From Aquibacillus rhizosphaerae (GTDB lineage: Bacteria; Bacillota; Bacilli; Bacillales; Amphibacillaceae), in assembly GCF_030282825.1 (NCBI RefSeq), contig NZ_JASTZU010000042.1, forward strand, positions 1 through 64,000: DNA of 64,000 nt. Direction: 5' to 3'. Below the pieces are notes generated by a model. That model made no database searches. It saw only the letters and a list, made by a program, of their open reading frames with translations, and was not told the origin of the DNA. Of the stretch, positions 1-9,913 are shown piece after piece (the stretch's first letter is position 1; the number at the start of each line of letters is the position of its first letter). A program made the position numbers and the translations under genes.

Positions 1-98
1 TTTTATACGAAAATGGAGGTTTTCAATAATTTTGGCGCAAAAAAGTACTCTCCCTAAAATGAATAAATTCATTTTAAAAAATTTGGCTATTAAAATAT

Positions 99-1331
99 TT
101 ATGCGGGTTTGATTTCTTGAATATCTACTTCATAGCCCATATGTTGAAGTTTTTTTATAAAGTAATCTTTTTTCCTTTCTTTTTTTGGAAGGTAGTCCCA
201 ACCTAATTCTTCATATGAAGTTTTTGTTTTTAACATCTGGTAAATAATTTTTAATATTAAATGTGCTAGTGCCATATTTGCTTTTCTTGGTCCACGTGTT
301 TTTACTAAACGATAATAAAAGGAAGCTAACCTACTGTCCCTCTTTTTCATTGCAGCCCAACTTACTTGGCATAGGACTGCTTTTAAACCTTTATTTCCTT
401 TGTTCGATTTGGAACCTTTTTTTTTACCGGCACTTTCATTATTACCAGGGCTAAGTCCACTCCATGATGATAGGTGTCTATCAGTTGGAAAGTTAGACAT
501 ATCAATACCTATTTCCGCTAAGATGGTCGCTGCTGCATCTTTTTTAATACCCGGAATGGTTATTAATAAGTTAATCTCTTCCTGATAGGGGGTTACTAAT
601 TGAGCAATCTTACTTTCTAATTCTTCGACTTGTTTCTCAATGTAAAGGAGGTGGTCATAATGCATTGTAATCAGTTCTCGATGATGAAGGCGAACTCGAC
701 CGTTTAAAGCTTCCACGATTTGGGGCACTTTTTTCTTGAGTGTTGTTTTTACCATTCCCATTACTTGGTCGGATTCTATTACTTCTCCATTGAGAATCGC
801 TTTTAATAAAGCACGTCCAGATACACCGAATAGATCTGTGATGTAGGTACTCAATTTGATATTGGCATCTTGTAATATTTTATGGATTCTATTTTTTTCG
901 GATGTTGTATGACCTAAAAGCTTTCGACGATATCGTGTTAAATCTCGTAAGTCTCTTATTTCTATAGGTGGAACGAAACTAGATTCAACGAGTCCTGCAC
1001 GTAACAGTTTTGCGATCCAATAAGCATCGGATACATCAGTTTTTCTACCAGGTACATTCTTGATTCGTTGTGCATTGGCAAGCACAAGTGTAAAACTCCC
1101 CTCTAGAATGTTCCAAACTGGTTTCCAATAGACTCCAGTACTTTCCATTGCAACATCTGTTACCTTAAGTTCTGCAAGCCAGTCCTGTAGATTTAATAAT
1201 TCTTTTGTTGTCGTTCCAAATGTTTTTGTCTTTCTTTTGGGTTTGTAGTCTAAATGACCATATAATACACACGCAACAACTGTCTCTTGATGAACATCAA
1301 GTCCTGCAACTCGTTCCAAAATAGCATCCAT
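99..1331 (-). CDS. IS110-family transposase (DEDD recombinase)
   Basis: The 410-residue protein has the two-domain layout of IS110 transposases. The N-terminal RuvC-like domain shows the DEDD set as D12 (GLDVH), E63 (AMESTG), D99 and D102 (KTDVSDAYW). A central coiled region is followed by the Transposase_20 domain with ITIPGIKKDAAATILAEIG near 258-275 and WSGLSPGNNESAGKKK near 290-305; S300 is the likely nucleophilic serine. Full length for the family and uninterrupted, so it may be active. Family members cut and join DNA guided by a bridge RNA from the element's own non-coding end. It sits beside yrzE at the edge of a conserved chromosomal block, so it is probably a recent insertion. Confidence 0.95.
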   Translation of the reverse strand: MDAILERVAGLDVHQETVVACVLYGHLDYKPKRKTKTFGTTTKELLNLQDWLAELKVTDVAMESTGVYWKPVWNILEGSFTLVLANAQRIKNVPGRKTDVSDAYWIAKLLRAGLVESSFVPPIEIRDLRDLTRYRRKLLGHTTSEKNRIHKILQDANIKLSTYITDLFGVSGRALLKAILNGEVIESDQVMGMVKTTLKKKVPQIVEALNGRVRLHHRELITMHYDHLLYIEKQVEELESKIAQLVTPYQEEINLLITIPGIKKDAAATILAEIGIDMSNFPTDRHLSSWSGLSPGNNESAGKKKGSKSNKGNKGLKAVLCQVSWAAMKKRDSRLASFYYRLVKTRGPRKANMALAHLILKIIYQMLKTKTSYEELGWDYLPKKERKKDYFIKKLQHMGYEVDIQEIKPA

Positions 1332-1333
1332 AA

Positions 1334-1432
1334 TTAACCCATCCTTGTTTATATGCTAGGTCATGTATTCTCGAGCGAGTATTTTTATACACGTGCTCTA
1401 TGGCAACAATCAGCGATACTCATGAATACAAT
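1334..1432 (-). ncRNA. Candidate IS110 bridge-RNA region
   Basis: Non-coding DNA directly upstream of the transposase. In the transposase direction TGTATTC and GAGTAT (1430-1416) can pair with ATACTC and GAATACA (1382-1364), giving a 13-bp two-part stem with an internal loop around about 33 nt. IS110-group elements are known to encode bridge RNA in the end upstream of the transposase. Loop assignment to donor and target was not possible because the element ends are unknown. Confidence 0.35.
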
Positions 1433-1450
1433 AGATCGGTTTTCAAGTCG

Positions 1451-1882
1451 GGGTTTATGTCCACCAAAAAAGAAACGACCTTAGACCTGCGTTACTATGA
1501 TTAACAGGATAATTCATCATTAACCCTCTAAACCCATTTTCATCCATTGCGGTGTCTGGTTGGACATGTGGGTTTTCAAGGAAGCATTCTTTGCGAGCGA
1601 GGGGCTGAAGCGTTCTCCACGGAAAGCGAGTGGTTTTTCGCAACGCTAGACCAATACTCATCTTGTAAAGACAGAAGAAAATCACACTAAAGTTAGCAGA
1701 CTTTGTATCAAGTTTTAATGCCGAAAAGCTACAATGTTTGCAAAAAGAGCCTATATGAAACAATAAGTTGATTATTTTCACTATAAATAAAGCACATAAA
1801 ATTGTGCCTATATCTTAAATGTATTCATAGCTATTTAAATTATTTTATTCTATATAAAAAATATTAGAATAAGATAGTAAAA
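1451..1882. other. Intergenic region without a supported gene
   Basis: A 108-codon open frame on the minus strand (1455-1781) has no recognisable domain, no good ribosome site and low-complexity composition, so I do not call it a gene. The part around 1600-1650 (GGGCTGAAGCGTTC, then ACGGAAAGCGAGTGG) resembles the right arm of the repeat at 13480-13506 and may be a decayed copy of that family. Confidence 0.4.
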
Positions 1883-1906
1883 ATGGACAAACAGGGAGGG
1901 AATGGT

Positions 1907-2287
1907 GTGGCAAAATCTCGTTTTTCTGCTCTTCTTTGGGGATGGATCGTAACTTTTGTGATTATGCTATGTGCAAGCTTAATCCTATCGCTACTATTAC
2001 GATTTACATCATTAGGATCATCAACACTTAGTTGGACAACTTTAGCAGTTAGTATAATCGCACTTTTTTCAGGAGGACTAGTCGCTGGATTAAAAGGAAA
2101 AGAAAAAGGTTGGATTTTAGGTGCCGGTATTGGAGTTGGCTTTACCTTATTTATACTACTCTATCAATATCTCGGATATAGAAATGGTTTTTCCACGAAT
2201 CAAATGATTCACCATGGCGGATTTCTGTTAGCCGCTTTACTGGGCGGAGTGTTCGGAGTAAATATGAGTACTGATAAGGAAAGTTAA
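1907..2287 (+). CDS. yrzE: TIGR04086/YrzE-family membrane protein
   Basis: A 126-residue integral membrane protein with four hydrophobic segments (about residues 8-30, 40-60, 68-88 and 100-118). It matches the TIGR04086 family, for which no function is established. The position next to yajC is the same as that of yrzE in B. subtilis. The open frame extends upstream to an ATG at 1883, but that ATG has no ribosome site, while GGGAGG at 1894-1899 lies correctly before the GTG at 1907, giving an N-terminus MAKSRFSALLWGW. Convergent with yajC across a shared hairpin terminator. Confidence 0.85.
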   Translation: MAKSRFSALLWGWIVTFVIMLCASLILSLLLRFTSLGSSTLSWTTLAVSIIALFSGGLVAGLKGKEKGWILGAGIGVGFTLFILLYQYLGYRNGFSTNQMIHHGGFLLAALLGGVFGVNMSTDKES

Positions 2288-2330
2288 CATACACTTGATT
2301 CATATTATTCTTTTTATATTTTAAACATGA

Positions 2331-2384
2331 AAAAGAGGCTATCTCAACAATTAATTTTCAGTGGTTGAGTCAGCCTCTTTTATT
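2331..2384. terminator. Bidirectional terminator between yrzE and yajC
   Basis: AAAGAGGCT and CTCAAC pair with GTTGAG and AGCCTCTTT around a loop. There are T-rich tails on the plus side and A-rich bases on the other, so it can serve both convergent genes. Confidence 0.85.
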
Positions 2385-2392
2385 GGTTAAAT

Positions 2393-2656
2393 TTAATCTC
2401 TATTCAATACTTCTCTTACAGCCGAACGATCGTATGTAAGTTTTGTACCATCTTGTACAGTTAGTACAAGTGTATCTTCATCTATTGCATGCACAGTTGC
2501 ATGCATTCCACCAATTGTAATGATCTTATCGCCTTTTTGTAGATCCGACTGCATTTGTCTGACAGCTTTTTGTTTCTTTTGTTGTGGTCGGATTAATAAA
2601 AAGTAAAAAATGACAAACATTAAAATAATTGGTAATAAACCGATTAAAGTATCCAA
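2393..2656 (-). CDS. yajC: Preprotein translocase subunit YajC
   Basis: An 87-residue protein with one N-terminal membrane helix (about residues 5-24), then the family hallmark LLIRPQQKKQK and a soluble domain with GDKIITIGGMHATV. YajC is an accessory subunit of the SecDF-YajC complex that helps Sec-dependent export. It is last in the ruvA-ruvB-yrzS-queA-tgt-yajC gene string and lies 14 bases after tgt, so it is probably co-transcribed with it. Normal length for the family. B. subtilis calls this gene yrbF. Confidence 0.95.
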   Translation of the reverse strand: MDTLIGLLPIILMFVIFYFLLIRPQQKKQKAVRQMQSDLQKGDKIITIGGMHATVHAIDEDTLVLTVQDGTKLTYDRSAVREVLNRD

Positions 2657-2670
2657 TGTAACCCCTCCTT

Positions 2671-4062
<1,392 letters not shown>

Positions 4063-5091
4063 TTAAATGATTAACATGGCATCGCCAAAGCTGAAAAAAC
4101 GATATCGTTGCTTAATTGCTGCCTTATAAGCTTCCAATACAAACGACTTCCCTGCAAGGGCACTAACTAACATAATAAGTGTAGATTTAGGTAGATGGAA
4201 GTTAGTAATCAAACCATCTATTGCTTTACATTCGTATGGTGGATAAATGAAGATATCTGTCCAACCACTAGCTGCAACAAGTTTGCCATTATTATCTCTC
4301 GCAATCGTTTCTAATGTACGTGTAGAGGTTGTACCAACAGAAATAATTCTGCCTCCCGATTGCTTGATTCGGTTTAACTGGCTAGCAGTTTCATCAGACA
4401 TATGGTAAAACTCTGCGTGCATGTCATGTTCCTCAATACTATCAACACTTACTGGACGAAATGTCCCTAGACCCACGTGTAAAGTAATGAAGGCAATTTC
4501 AATACCTTTATTCTTAATGCTCTCCAGTAAGTCCTTTGTGAAATGCAAACCAGCTGTTGGTGCAGCCGCAGAACCTTCCTCTTTTGCATAGACAGTTTGG
4601 TAACGCTCTTTATCTGACAATTGCTCTTTTATATAAGGTGGTAGTGGCATTTCGCCAAGTTCATCTAGCACTTCCAAAAATATCCCTTGGTAATGAAAAC
4701 GAAGGATCCGACCTCCGTGTTCTTTCACTTTGATACAAGTTGCAGTTAATTTGCCATCTCCAAAAGTAATAACAGTCCCCTGTTTCACCTTTTTCGCTGG
4801 TTTGACAAGCACTTCCCATACATCATCCTCTTGTTGATGAAGAAGCAATACTTCAGTCTTTCCACCTGTGTCTTCTTTACTACCATACAACCTAGCAGGT
4901 AGTACTCTTGTATCATTTAACACAAGACAATCTCCTGGATTTAAGTAGTCAATAACATTTGAAAAATACTTATGCTCCATCGTTTGATCGTGGCGATTCA
5001 TAATTAATAATCGAGACGATGTTCGATCTTTTAACGGAGTTTGAGCAATCAGTTCTTCAGGTAAATCAAAATCAAAGTCGTTAATATCCAT
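4063..5091 (-). CDS. queA: S-adenosylmethionine:tRNA ribosyltransferase-isomerase
   Basis: A 342-residue enzyme that transfers and rearranges the ribosyl group of S-adenosylmethionine onto preQ1-modified tRNA to give epoxyqueuosine. Family motifs run through the protein: N-terminal [60 protein letters not shown] and the C-terminal [17 protein letters not shown]. Length matches the family. It follows yrzS at a 33-base gap and precedes tgt. Confidence 0.97.
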   Translation of the reverse strand: MDINDFDFDLPEELIAQTPLKDRTSSRLLIMNRHDQTMEHKYFSNVIDYLNPGDCLVLNDTRVLPARLYGSKEDTGGKTEVLLLHQQEDDVWEVLVKPAKKVKQGTVITFGDGKLTATCIKVKEHGGRILRFHYQGIFLEVLDELGEMPLPPYIKEQLSDKERYQTVYAKEEGSAAAPTAGLHFTKDLLESIKNKGIEIAFITLHVGLGTFRPVSVDSIEEHDMHAEFYHMSDETASQLNRIKQSGGRIISVGTTSTRTLETIARDNNGKLVAASGWTDIFIYPPYECKAIDGLITNFHLPKSTLIMLVSALAGKSFVLEAYKAAIKQRYRFFSFGDAMLII

Positions 5092-5124
5092 AGTTATCTC
5101 CTATCGTTTCTACTGAAGATTTAA

Positions 5125-5316
5125 TTAGCGGAATTTACCGATTATATAAAATATAACTGTCAAGATAATACTGACAATAATCGATGTCATAATTGGAAAG
5201 TGAAAGGAAAAATTTCCTTTCTTAAAACTAACATCACCTGGTAGTTTTCCAAATATCCCCCACAATAAACCTACAATAATAAATACAACCCCTATAACAA
5301 TAAAGATTTTCCCCAT
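5125..5316 (-). CDS. yrzS: DUF2905 small membrane protein
   Basis: A 63-residue protein with two membrane helices (about 3-22 and 42-60) separated by the DUF2905 signature GKLPGDVSF-KGNFSFHFP. No function is established. It lies between ruvB and queA, the same place as B. subtilis yrzS. The open frame begins with a TTG that overlaps the ruvB stop; the ATG three codons later gives MGKIFIVIG, the usual family start, and is preferred. Translational coupling to ruvB is likely. Confidence 0.85.
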   Translation of the reverse strand: MGKIFIVIGVVFIIVGLLWGIFGKLPGDVSFKKGNFSFHFPIMTSIIVSIILTVIFYIIGKFR

Positions 5317-5321
5317 ACCGG

Positions 5322-6323
5322 TCAAGCCTCTGGCACCTCCCGATTGAAATGTTCATAGGCTTTTCTTGTTACAAGTCTTCCCCTTGGTGTACGCTGGATA
5401 AAACCCATCTGTAACAAAAACGGCTCGTACACATCTTCAATTGTTTGTGATTCTTCTCCGATGGTGGCTGCAATTGTATCTAAACCAACCGGTCCCCCAT
5501 TATAACCATCCATAATACCCAAAAGTAATTTATGATCGATGTGGTCCAAGCCTGCTGGGTCTACTTGTAGCATTTCTAGTGCATGTTTTGTTGTTTCAAC
5601 CGTAACTTCTGTTTCACCCTTAACCTGAGAAATATCTCTTACACGTTTAAGAAGACGGTTAGCAATTCGAGGTGTGCCTCTCGACCTACGAGCTATTTCA
5701 ATTGCAGCATCCTTAGATATGGAAACATTAAATATATCCGATGTTCTTTCAACTATAGAACATAAATCATTTGTGTCATAAAACTCCAGTCGACTTAATA
5801 CACCAAAACGGTCCCGGAGGGGTGCAGTCAATAGTCCTGCTCTCGTAGTTGCACCTACTAATGTAAAAGGTGGTAATTCTAAACGGACAGACCTGGCACT
5901 AGATCCAGTACCAATAACAATATCTAAACAAAAATCCTCCATTGCTGGATAAAGTATCTCTTCTACAGATCGAGGTAGTCGGTGTATCTCATCAATAAAT
6001 AAAACGTCTCCAGCCTCAAGTGAGGATAGAATGGCAGCTAAATCACCTGCACGTTCTATAGCTGGACCTGAAGTAGTCCTAAACTGTACACCCATTTCAT
6101 TTGCAATAATAGATGCCATTGTTGTTTTTCCTAATCCAGGAGGTCCATATAATAATACATGGTCCAATGGTTCATTCCTTAGTTTAGCGGCCTCAATAAA
6201 AATACTCAAATTATTTTTAGCTTTATGTTGTCCGATATATTGCCTTAATGTTGTGGGGCGCAAACTAAGCTCTATCTGTGAGTCTTCCTCATGAGAATCA
6301 CTAGATATCATTCGATCTTCCAT
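5322..6323 (-). CDS. ruvB: Holliday junction branch-migration DNA helicase RuvB
   Basis: A 333-residue AAA+ motor that drives branch migration of Holliday junctions with RuvA. Visible motifs: Walker [13 protein letters not shown], Walker [10 protein letters not shown], sensor [10 protein letters not shown] and arginine finger APLRDRFG, followed by the C-terminal winged helix ([30 protein letters not shown]). The N-terminus [14 protein letters not shown] aligns with MDERLVSS of B. subtilis, supporting this start, which has GGGGTGGG upstream. Sixteen bases after ruvA, so one transcript. Confidence 0.98.
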   Translation of the reverse strand: MEDRMISSDSHEEDSQIELSLRPTTLRQYIGQHKAKNNLSIFIEAAKLRNEPLDHVLLYGPPGLGKTTMASIIANEMGVQFRTTSGPAIERAGDLAAILSSLEAGDVLFIDEIHRLPRSVEEILYPAMEDFCLDIVIGTGSSARSVRLELPPFTLVGATTRAGLLTAPLRDRFGVLSRLEFYDTNDLCSIVERTSDIFNVSISKDAAIEIARRSRGTPRIANRLLKRVRDISQVKGETEVTVETTKHALEMLQVDPAGLDHIDHKLLLGIMDGYNGGPVGLDTIAATIGEESQTIEDVYEPFLLQMGFIQRTPRGRLVTRKAYEHFNREVPEA

Positions 6324-6339
6324 CTATCCCACCCCTTTC

Positions 6340-6951
6340 TTATTTTTGCATCATCAATGCTAATCCTTTTCGGACGAACTCATCAGCGTTAGCATGTTTA
6401 TCTTGCTTAAGTGTTGGTGCAATACTTTTAATTTCTCTGTCTGAATAACCAAGAGACTTTAAGGCTTCAAATGCCTCCTCAAGTGCTTGTATCTGTGCTG
6501 CCGTATTTGTTGTTTTGCCTTCCTCTACTTGATGTTCTGTAACCGTATATTCGAATGGCAATTTCCCTTTAAGATCAAGAATCATTTGTCGCGCTGTCTT
6601 CTTCCCTACACCTGGAAATCCTGTTAAAAACTTTTCGTTTTCCTCTTCGATTGCTACAACAAAGTCTTGCACCCCTGCCACACCTAGTATCGAAAGCGCA
6701 CCTTTTGGACCAATACCAGAAACACTTAATATTTTAGAAAACAATAGTTTCTCATCTGTATTTTTAAAACCGTATAATACTTGTGTATCTTCACGAACAT
6801 AATGATACGTATAAATACGAACATTTTCCCCAATTTTATCTTGAAACGCAAATGGATTTGCGCAAATAATTTCATATCCCACACCATTTGCCTCTACAAT
6901 GACAACACTTTCTGTTACTAATTCTAAGATTCCGTTTATGTATGCGATCAT
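6340..6951 (-). CDS. ruvA: Holliday junction DNA helicase subunit RuvA
   Basis: A 203-residue subunit that binds the four-way junction as a tetramer and loads RuvB. The N-terminal OB fold starts IAYINGILELV; two helix-hairpin-helix stretches follow (SKILSVSGIGPKGALSIL and LTGFPGVGKKTARQMIL), and the C-terminal RuvB-binding domain ends DEFVRKGLALMMQK. The frame is open 13 codons further upstream, but AGGGGAG sits just before the ATG at 6951, which also gives the canonical N-terminus, so the shorter form is chosen. First gene of the ruvA-to-yajC string. Confidence 0.97.
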   Translation of the reverse strand: MIAYINGILELVTESVVIVEANGVGYEIICANPFAFQDKIGENVRIYTYHYVREDTQVLYGFKNTDEKLLFSKILSVSGIGPKGALSILGVAGVQDFVVAIEEENEKFLTGFPGVGKKTARQMILDLKGKLPFEYTVTEHQVEEGKTTNTAAQIQALEEAFEALKSLGYSDREIKSIAPTLKQDKHANADEFVRKGLALMMQK

Positions 6952-7150
6952 CCTATTCTCCCCTAACATTCGTCCAAAGTCATTGATCAATTAATTACTT
7001 ATAGTTTATCATACAGGTAGCGTATAATATGAAATTGCTAAACTACACCATTTACTATTTTATCACAGAAGCGTATGTTCGTATAATATCTTTAAAAATA
7101 TAATATCCATAATCAAAACAACTTATTTAAGAACAACACGTGCCTCATAA

Positions 7151-7222
7151 GAAAAGCGCAAGCGCCTTGCTAAAGCCCGACAAGCTTAAGACCTCGAGGA
7201 ATTAGGCGCTGGAGCTAGACAT
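7151..7222. repeat. AGCGC/GCGCT repeat, short copy
   Basis: About 72 bp beginning GAAAAGCGCAAGCGCCTTGC and ending TAGGCGCTGGAGCTAGAC. It shares its start and end blocks with the longer copies at 8201-8369 and 19770-19932 but lacks their central hairpin. It begins eight bases beyond the bofC terminator in the transcription direction. This type of GC-rich intergenic repeat is common in Bacillaceae. Confidence 0.7.
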
Positions 7223-7229
7223 CTCTGTT

Positions 7230-7277
7230 AAATGAAAGGAGCCTAACCATAGAAATACGGTTAGGCTCCTTTCATTT
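7230..7277 (-). terminator. Terminator after bofC
   Basis: An 18-bp near-perfect stem (AATGAAAGGAGCCTAACC with GGTTAGGCTCCTTTCATT) around an eight-base loop, just past the bofC stop. Confidence 0.9.
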
Positions 7278-7283
7278 TAAACT

Positions 7284-7838
7284 TCAACTACTTACCGATC
7301 GAGATGGTGTCATTTCACGAAAAGCTTCTAATACATAATCATAAACTTCTTTTGAATCAATTTTAATACCGTCTTGTAATTCTTTAGCTTGATAGCTTTC
7401 TAACTCACTCGTATCAATTTGATAAAAGGATTGTATCACCTGTTCATGATCTGGTTTGCCTTCAAATATCGTTAAAATATCATTACTCAAACCAAAATAG
7501 CCATTTTCCTTTAGATAAGGTGAAATATCATCTATTTGTTTCTTAAATACAATTTTACCCTGTTCCTGATTCATTACTTGCCAGCCATGATAATAGGACC
7601 AGAAATCTTCCATTGCTGTAATTTTTTCTTCATGTGTTTCTTCTACAATTTTCCCGTCCAGGTATTGTTTTTGCAAAGTCACTTCTAATACTAACTGATC
7701 TTGTTGAGAAGATTCACCATTTTTATCATCAGCGTCGACTCTTATTAGTTGGTTATCCGCTTGTACATAGGTGGAAACCCCAAGTCCAATAACCACTACT
7801 GATATAGATAAAACTAAAAACAAAATATGTTTCTTCAT
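7284..7838 (-). CDS. bofC: Forespore regulator BofC (bypass of forespore)
   Basis: A 184-residue protein with an N-terminal signal segment (about residues 5-25, ending STYVQA), then the BofC N- and C-terminal domains (LEVTLQKQYLDGKIVEE near 50-66, ITAMEDFWSYYHGW near 75-88, YFGLSNDILTIFEG near 112-125). In B. subtilis BofC is secreted from the forespore into the intermembrane space and restrains SpoIVB, which opens the sigma-K checkpoint. Its downstream target, the SpoIVFA/SpoIVFB complex, is encoded at 26-27.6 kb. Position after ruvA matches B. subtilis. A strong terminator follows. Confidence 0.92.
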   Translation of the reverse strand: MKKHILFLVLSISVVVIGLGVSTYVQADNQLIRVDADDKNGESSQQDQLVLEVTLQKQYLDGKIVEETHEEKITAMEDFWSYYHGWQVMNQEQGKIVFKKQIDDISPYLKENGYFGLSNDILTIFEGKPDHEQVIQSFYQIDTSELESYQAKELQDGIKIDSKEVYDYVLEAFREMTPSRSVSS

Positions 7839-7874
7839 ATCTTCACCCCGTATATAAAAATTTAATTATTTCCT

Positions 7875-8000
7875 TAACTGAGTCAACTTCATAATTACCT
7901 TATACAGTCATCTAAGGGCAATATATAGTGGAAATGGTTGTATCCAACTATATATTGTTGTAGATGACGACAAAATTGGTATTATGAAATTGATTAAACT
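7875..8000. repeat. MITE-like palindromic element, copy A
   Basis: About 126 bp that folds back on itself. The left arm has TTCATAATTACC, CAGTCATCTA and CAATATATAGTGGA; the right arm has TCCAACTATATATTG, TAGATGACGACAAAATTGG and ATTATGAAATTGAT. The same element occurs at 9780-9904 with point differences. No coding capacity, so it resembles a miniature inverted-repeat element. It lies upstream of bofC. Confidence 0.75.
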
Positions 8001-8200
8001 AGCTATTAATTTTGCCTAAAAGAACTATGCATATTAACCTATATTTAAAGTTTGACCAAAAAATAGAAGTTCTATCCATAATCAGGTACAGTTCATCTAG
8101 AAAAATAAAATATAATAAGTGTTCTAGGGGTGTAATATTTCCGAGTTATATAGTTTAAAGCAGTACAATTAATTTTTATGCTTTACCTAGGTTAAACCAC
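8001..8200. other. AT-rich intergenic stretch
   Basis: About 200 bp between the palindromic element and the next repeat. I see no open frame, no clear hairpin and no recognisable RNA motif here. Confidence 0.5.
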
Positions 8201-8369
8201 AGAACAAAAGCACAGGGCGACTTGCTCACCCTAGGGCAATTAAGACAAACATCTAATTTTTGCTCTTTACCACAAAGATGTTTGTCTTAAGACCTCGAGG
8301 GTTTAGGCGCTGGAGCTGGACGTGGCACATGCAATTATCCATAGGACATTAAATCTATAATTTCCTGGT
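8201..8369. repeat. AGCGC/GCGCT repeat with central hairpin, copy 2
   Basis: About 169 bp sharing long blocks with 19770-19932: CTCACCCTAGGGCAATTAAG, TAGGCGCTGGAGCTGGACGT and a tail AAATCTATAATTTC. A 14-bp stem (8241-8254 with 8276-8289) encloses TGCTCTTTACC. The repeat lies immediately beyond the terminator of the 8396-8728 gene. Confidence 0.8.
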
Positions 8370-8375
8370 GTATGA

Positions 8376-8405
8376 AAAAAAAAACCGACTAATAACTAGT
8401 CGGTA
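8376..8405 (-). terminator. Terminator overlapping the stop of the 8396-8728 gene
   Basis: ACCGACTA pairs with TAGTCGGT, followed in the minus direction by a run of ten Ts. The TAG stop codon is part of the stem. Confidence 0.9.
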
Positions 8406-8728
8406 AACACTACAAAATCAAATTCACTTGGATCTACAACTTTCACATTTATAATATCTAATCGATTCAATCTAATATCTTCGCCAGTATAGTACCTTAT
8501 ACCTTCATGATAGTCTTCATTATGCATAGCAATTAAATAGTTTTCAGCATCTATTCTTGTAACTTTATTAAATTGCATTTCATGTTCCGTCGCTTGATCT
8601 TCTTTTTTATAAACGACGAAATAATCATTCTGATCATTATTGAAGTCATTCAATAATTCTAGTGATTTAACCCATTCACTATTTTGCTGCTCATCTAATA
8701 ATTCGTCAACATCATGATTCGCATACAT
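8396..8728 (-). CDS. Hypothetical protein, acidic, 110 residues
   Basis: I do not recognise the family. The protein is acidic, has no signal or membrane segment, and seems to be a small alpha/beta domain: helical start DVDELLDEQQNSEWVKSLELLNDF, then strand-like YFVVYKK, ENYLIAMH, IRLNRLDIINVKVVD and FDFVVFTD. GAGGGTG precedes the ATG, and a strong terminator overlaps its stop, so it looks like a real single-gene unit. It stands alone between bofC and yebC, in a stretch rich in short repeats. Confidence 0.7.
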   Translation of the reverse strand: MYANHDVDELLDEQQNSEWVKSLELLNDFNNDQNDYFVVYKKEDQATEHEMQFNKVTRIDAENYLIAMHNEDYHEGIRYYTGEDIRLNRLDIINVKVVDPSEFDFVVFTD

Positions 8729-8910
8729 ACGAACACCCTCTTTTTTTTAGTTTACCAACACACACTCATTATACAATGTTAAATCCTTCACAACCTTATT
8801 GAATGTGAATAATGTTTGACAATATACAACATGATTATGATTAGCAAACTTCCCTTTACAAATAGTTAATAACTCACCTTTTATAAGTAACATTTGGTAT
8901 CTTTTATATA

Positions 8911-9660
8911 TTAGAGTTGGTTTATTACATCCTCATCTGCATCCAAATTATGGTACACTTCTTGAACGTCTTCAAGGTCTTCCAACATATCTATAAGTTT
9001 AACCATTTTTCTAGCCTCGTCTTGTTCAAGTGGAGACAATGTTTGGGGTACCATCGTAAGTTCCGCAGTTTCTAACGTAAAACCTTTATCTTCTAACTGC
9101 TCCTTAACTTCATTAAAATCCTCAACGTCTGTATAGATAGCATAGCAATCATCTAATGATTCCATTTCATCAGCACCGGCCTCTATAACTTCGAGTAAAA
9201 GTATATCTTCATTTATACTTGTTGAATCTTGATCAATCACAATATACCCTTTTCGATCAAACATAAATGACACACATCCGTTTTCCCCTAAGTTCCCCCC
9301 ATTTTTATTAAATGCATAACGAACTTCGGAAGCAGTTCTATTTTTATTGTCTGTCAACGCTTCTACAATAACAGCGGCACCACCAGGACCATAACCTTCA
9401 TAAATGAGCTCTTCATAATGTACCCCATCTAAATCACCAGTGGCTTTCTTTATTGCGCGATCAATATTTTCATTAGGCATATTATTCGATTTAGCTTTGT
9501 CTACAGCTAATCTTAAAGCCGGATTTGTATCCATATCTGCACCACCTTGTTTTGCAGCAATAAATACCTCTTTAGCCATTTTCATAAACACTTTCCCGCG
9601 TTTGGCATCTTGTGCATTCTTTCGTCTTTGAATATTTTTCCACTTAGAATGACCCGCCAT
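8911..9660 (-). CDS. yebC: YebC/PmpR/TACO1-family protein
   Basis: A 249-residue member of the YebC/TACO1 family with the hallmark N-terminus [23 protein letters not shown], then [32 protein letters not shown] and [19 protein letters not shown]. Members were long annotated as transcriptional regulators; more recent work on the family points to a ribosome-associated role at difficult peptide sequences such as proline runs. Cytoplasmic. AGGGAGGAG lies before the start. B. subtilis has its homologue (yrbC) in the same place, before coxA and safA. Confidence 0.93.
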   Translation of the reverse strand: MAGHSKWKNIQRRKNAQDAKRGKVFMKMAKEVFIAAKQGGADMDTNPALRLAVDKAKSNNMPNENIDRAIKKATGDLDGVHYEELIYEGYGPGGAAVIVEALTDNKNRTASEVRYAFNKNGGNLGENGCVSFMFDRKGYIVIDQDSTSINEDILLLEVIEAGADEMESLDDCYAIYTDVEDFNEVKEQLEDKGFTLETAELTMVPQTLSPLEQDEARKMVKLIDMLEDLEDVQEVYHNLDADEDVINQL

Positions 9661-9779
9661 CTCTACATTCTCCTCCCTGCTTACTTTTCCTCTGTTCTTT
9701 AACTTATTTATACTGTATCATATCTACAATTTATTCTAAAAGTGTTTATATATCTTATGTAAACAGAAAAAATCCTCTG

Positions 9780-9904
9780 AATTGAGTCATTTTCATAATT
9801 CCTAATTCGGTCATCTACGACAATATATAGTTTGGAAATAGCTTTATCCAACTATATATTGTTGTAGGTAATGACAAAATTGGTATTATAAAATTGATTG
9901 AATT
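9780..9904. repeat. MITE-like palindromic element, copy B
   Basis: About 125 bp, the second copy of the element at 7875-8000. The arms pair over most of their length (ATTTTCATAATTCC, GGTCATCTACGACAATATA and their near-complements). It sits in the spacer downstream of the spore lipoprotein gene and upstream of yebC, so when transcribed it could act as a hairpin between these genes. Confidence 0.75.
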
Positions 9905-9913
9905 AACAAAGGA

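Larger units (their letters stand above)
1..1450 (-). mobile_element. IS110-family insertion sequence, ends not resolved
   Basis: One transposase gene (99-1331) flanked by non-coding DNA. IS110 elements lack long terminal inverted repeats and make no obvious target duplication, so the exact ends cannot be read from one copy. The 3' non-coding side is short and the 5' side has a long imperfect stem (1364-1382 with 1416-1430), as expected for the bridge-RNA end of this family. The limits given are approximate. Confidence 0.55.

Noticed and set aside
1455-1781. 108-codon minus-strand open frame
   Set aside because: No domain, poor ribosome site, low-complexity composition, and overlap with a repeat-like stretch.
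7066-7084. Possible LexA box upstream of ruvA
   Set aside because: GAAGCGTATGTTC has a good right half only and the wrong spacing for a Bacillus SOS box.
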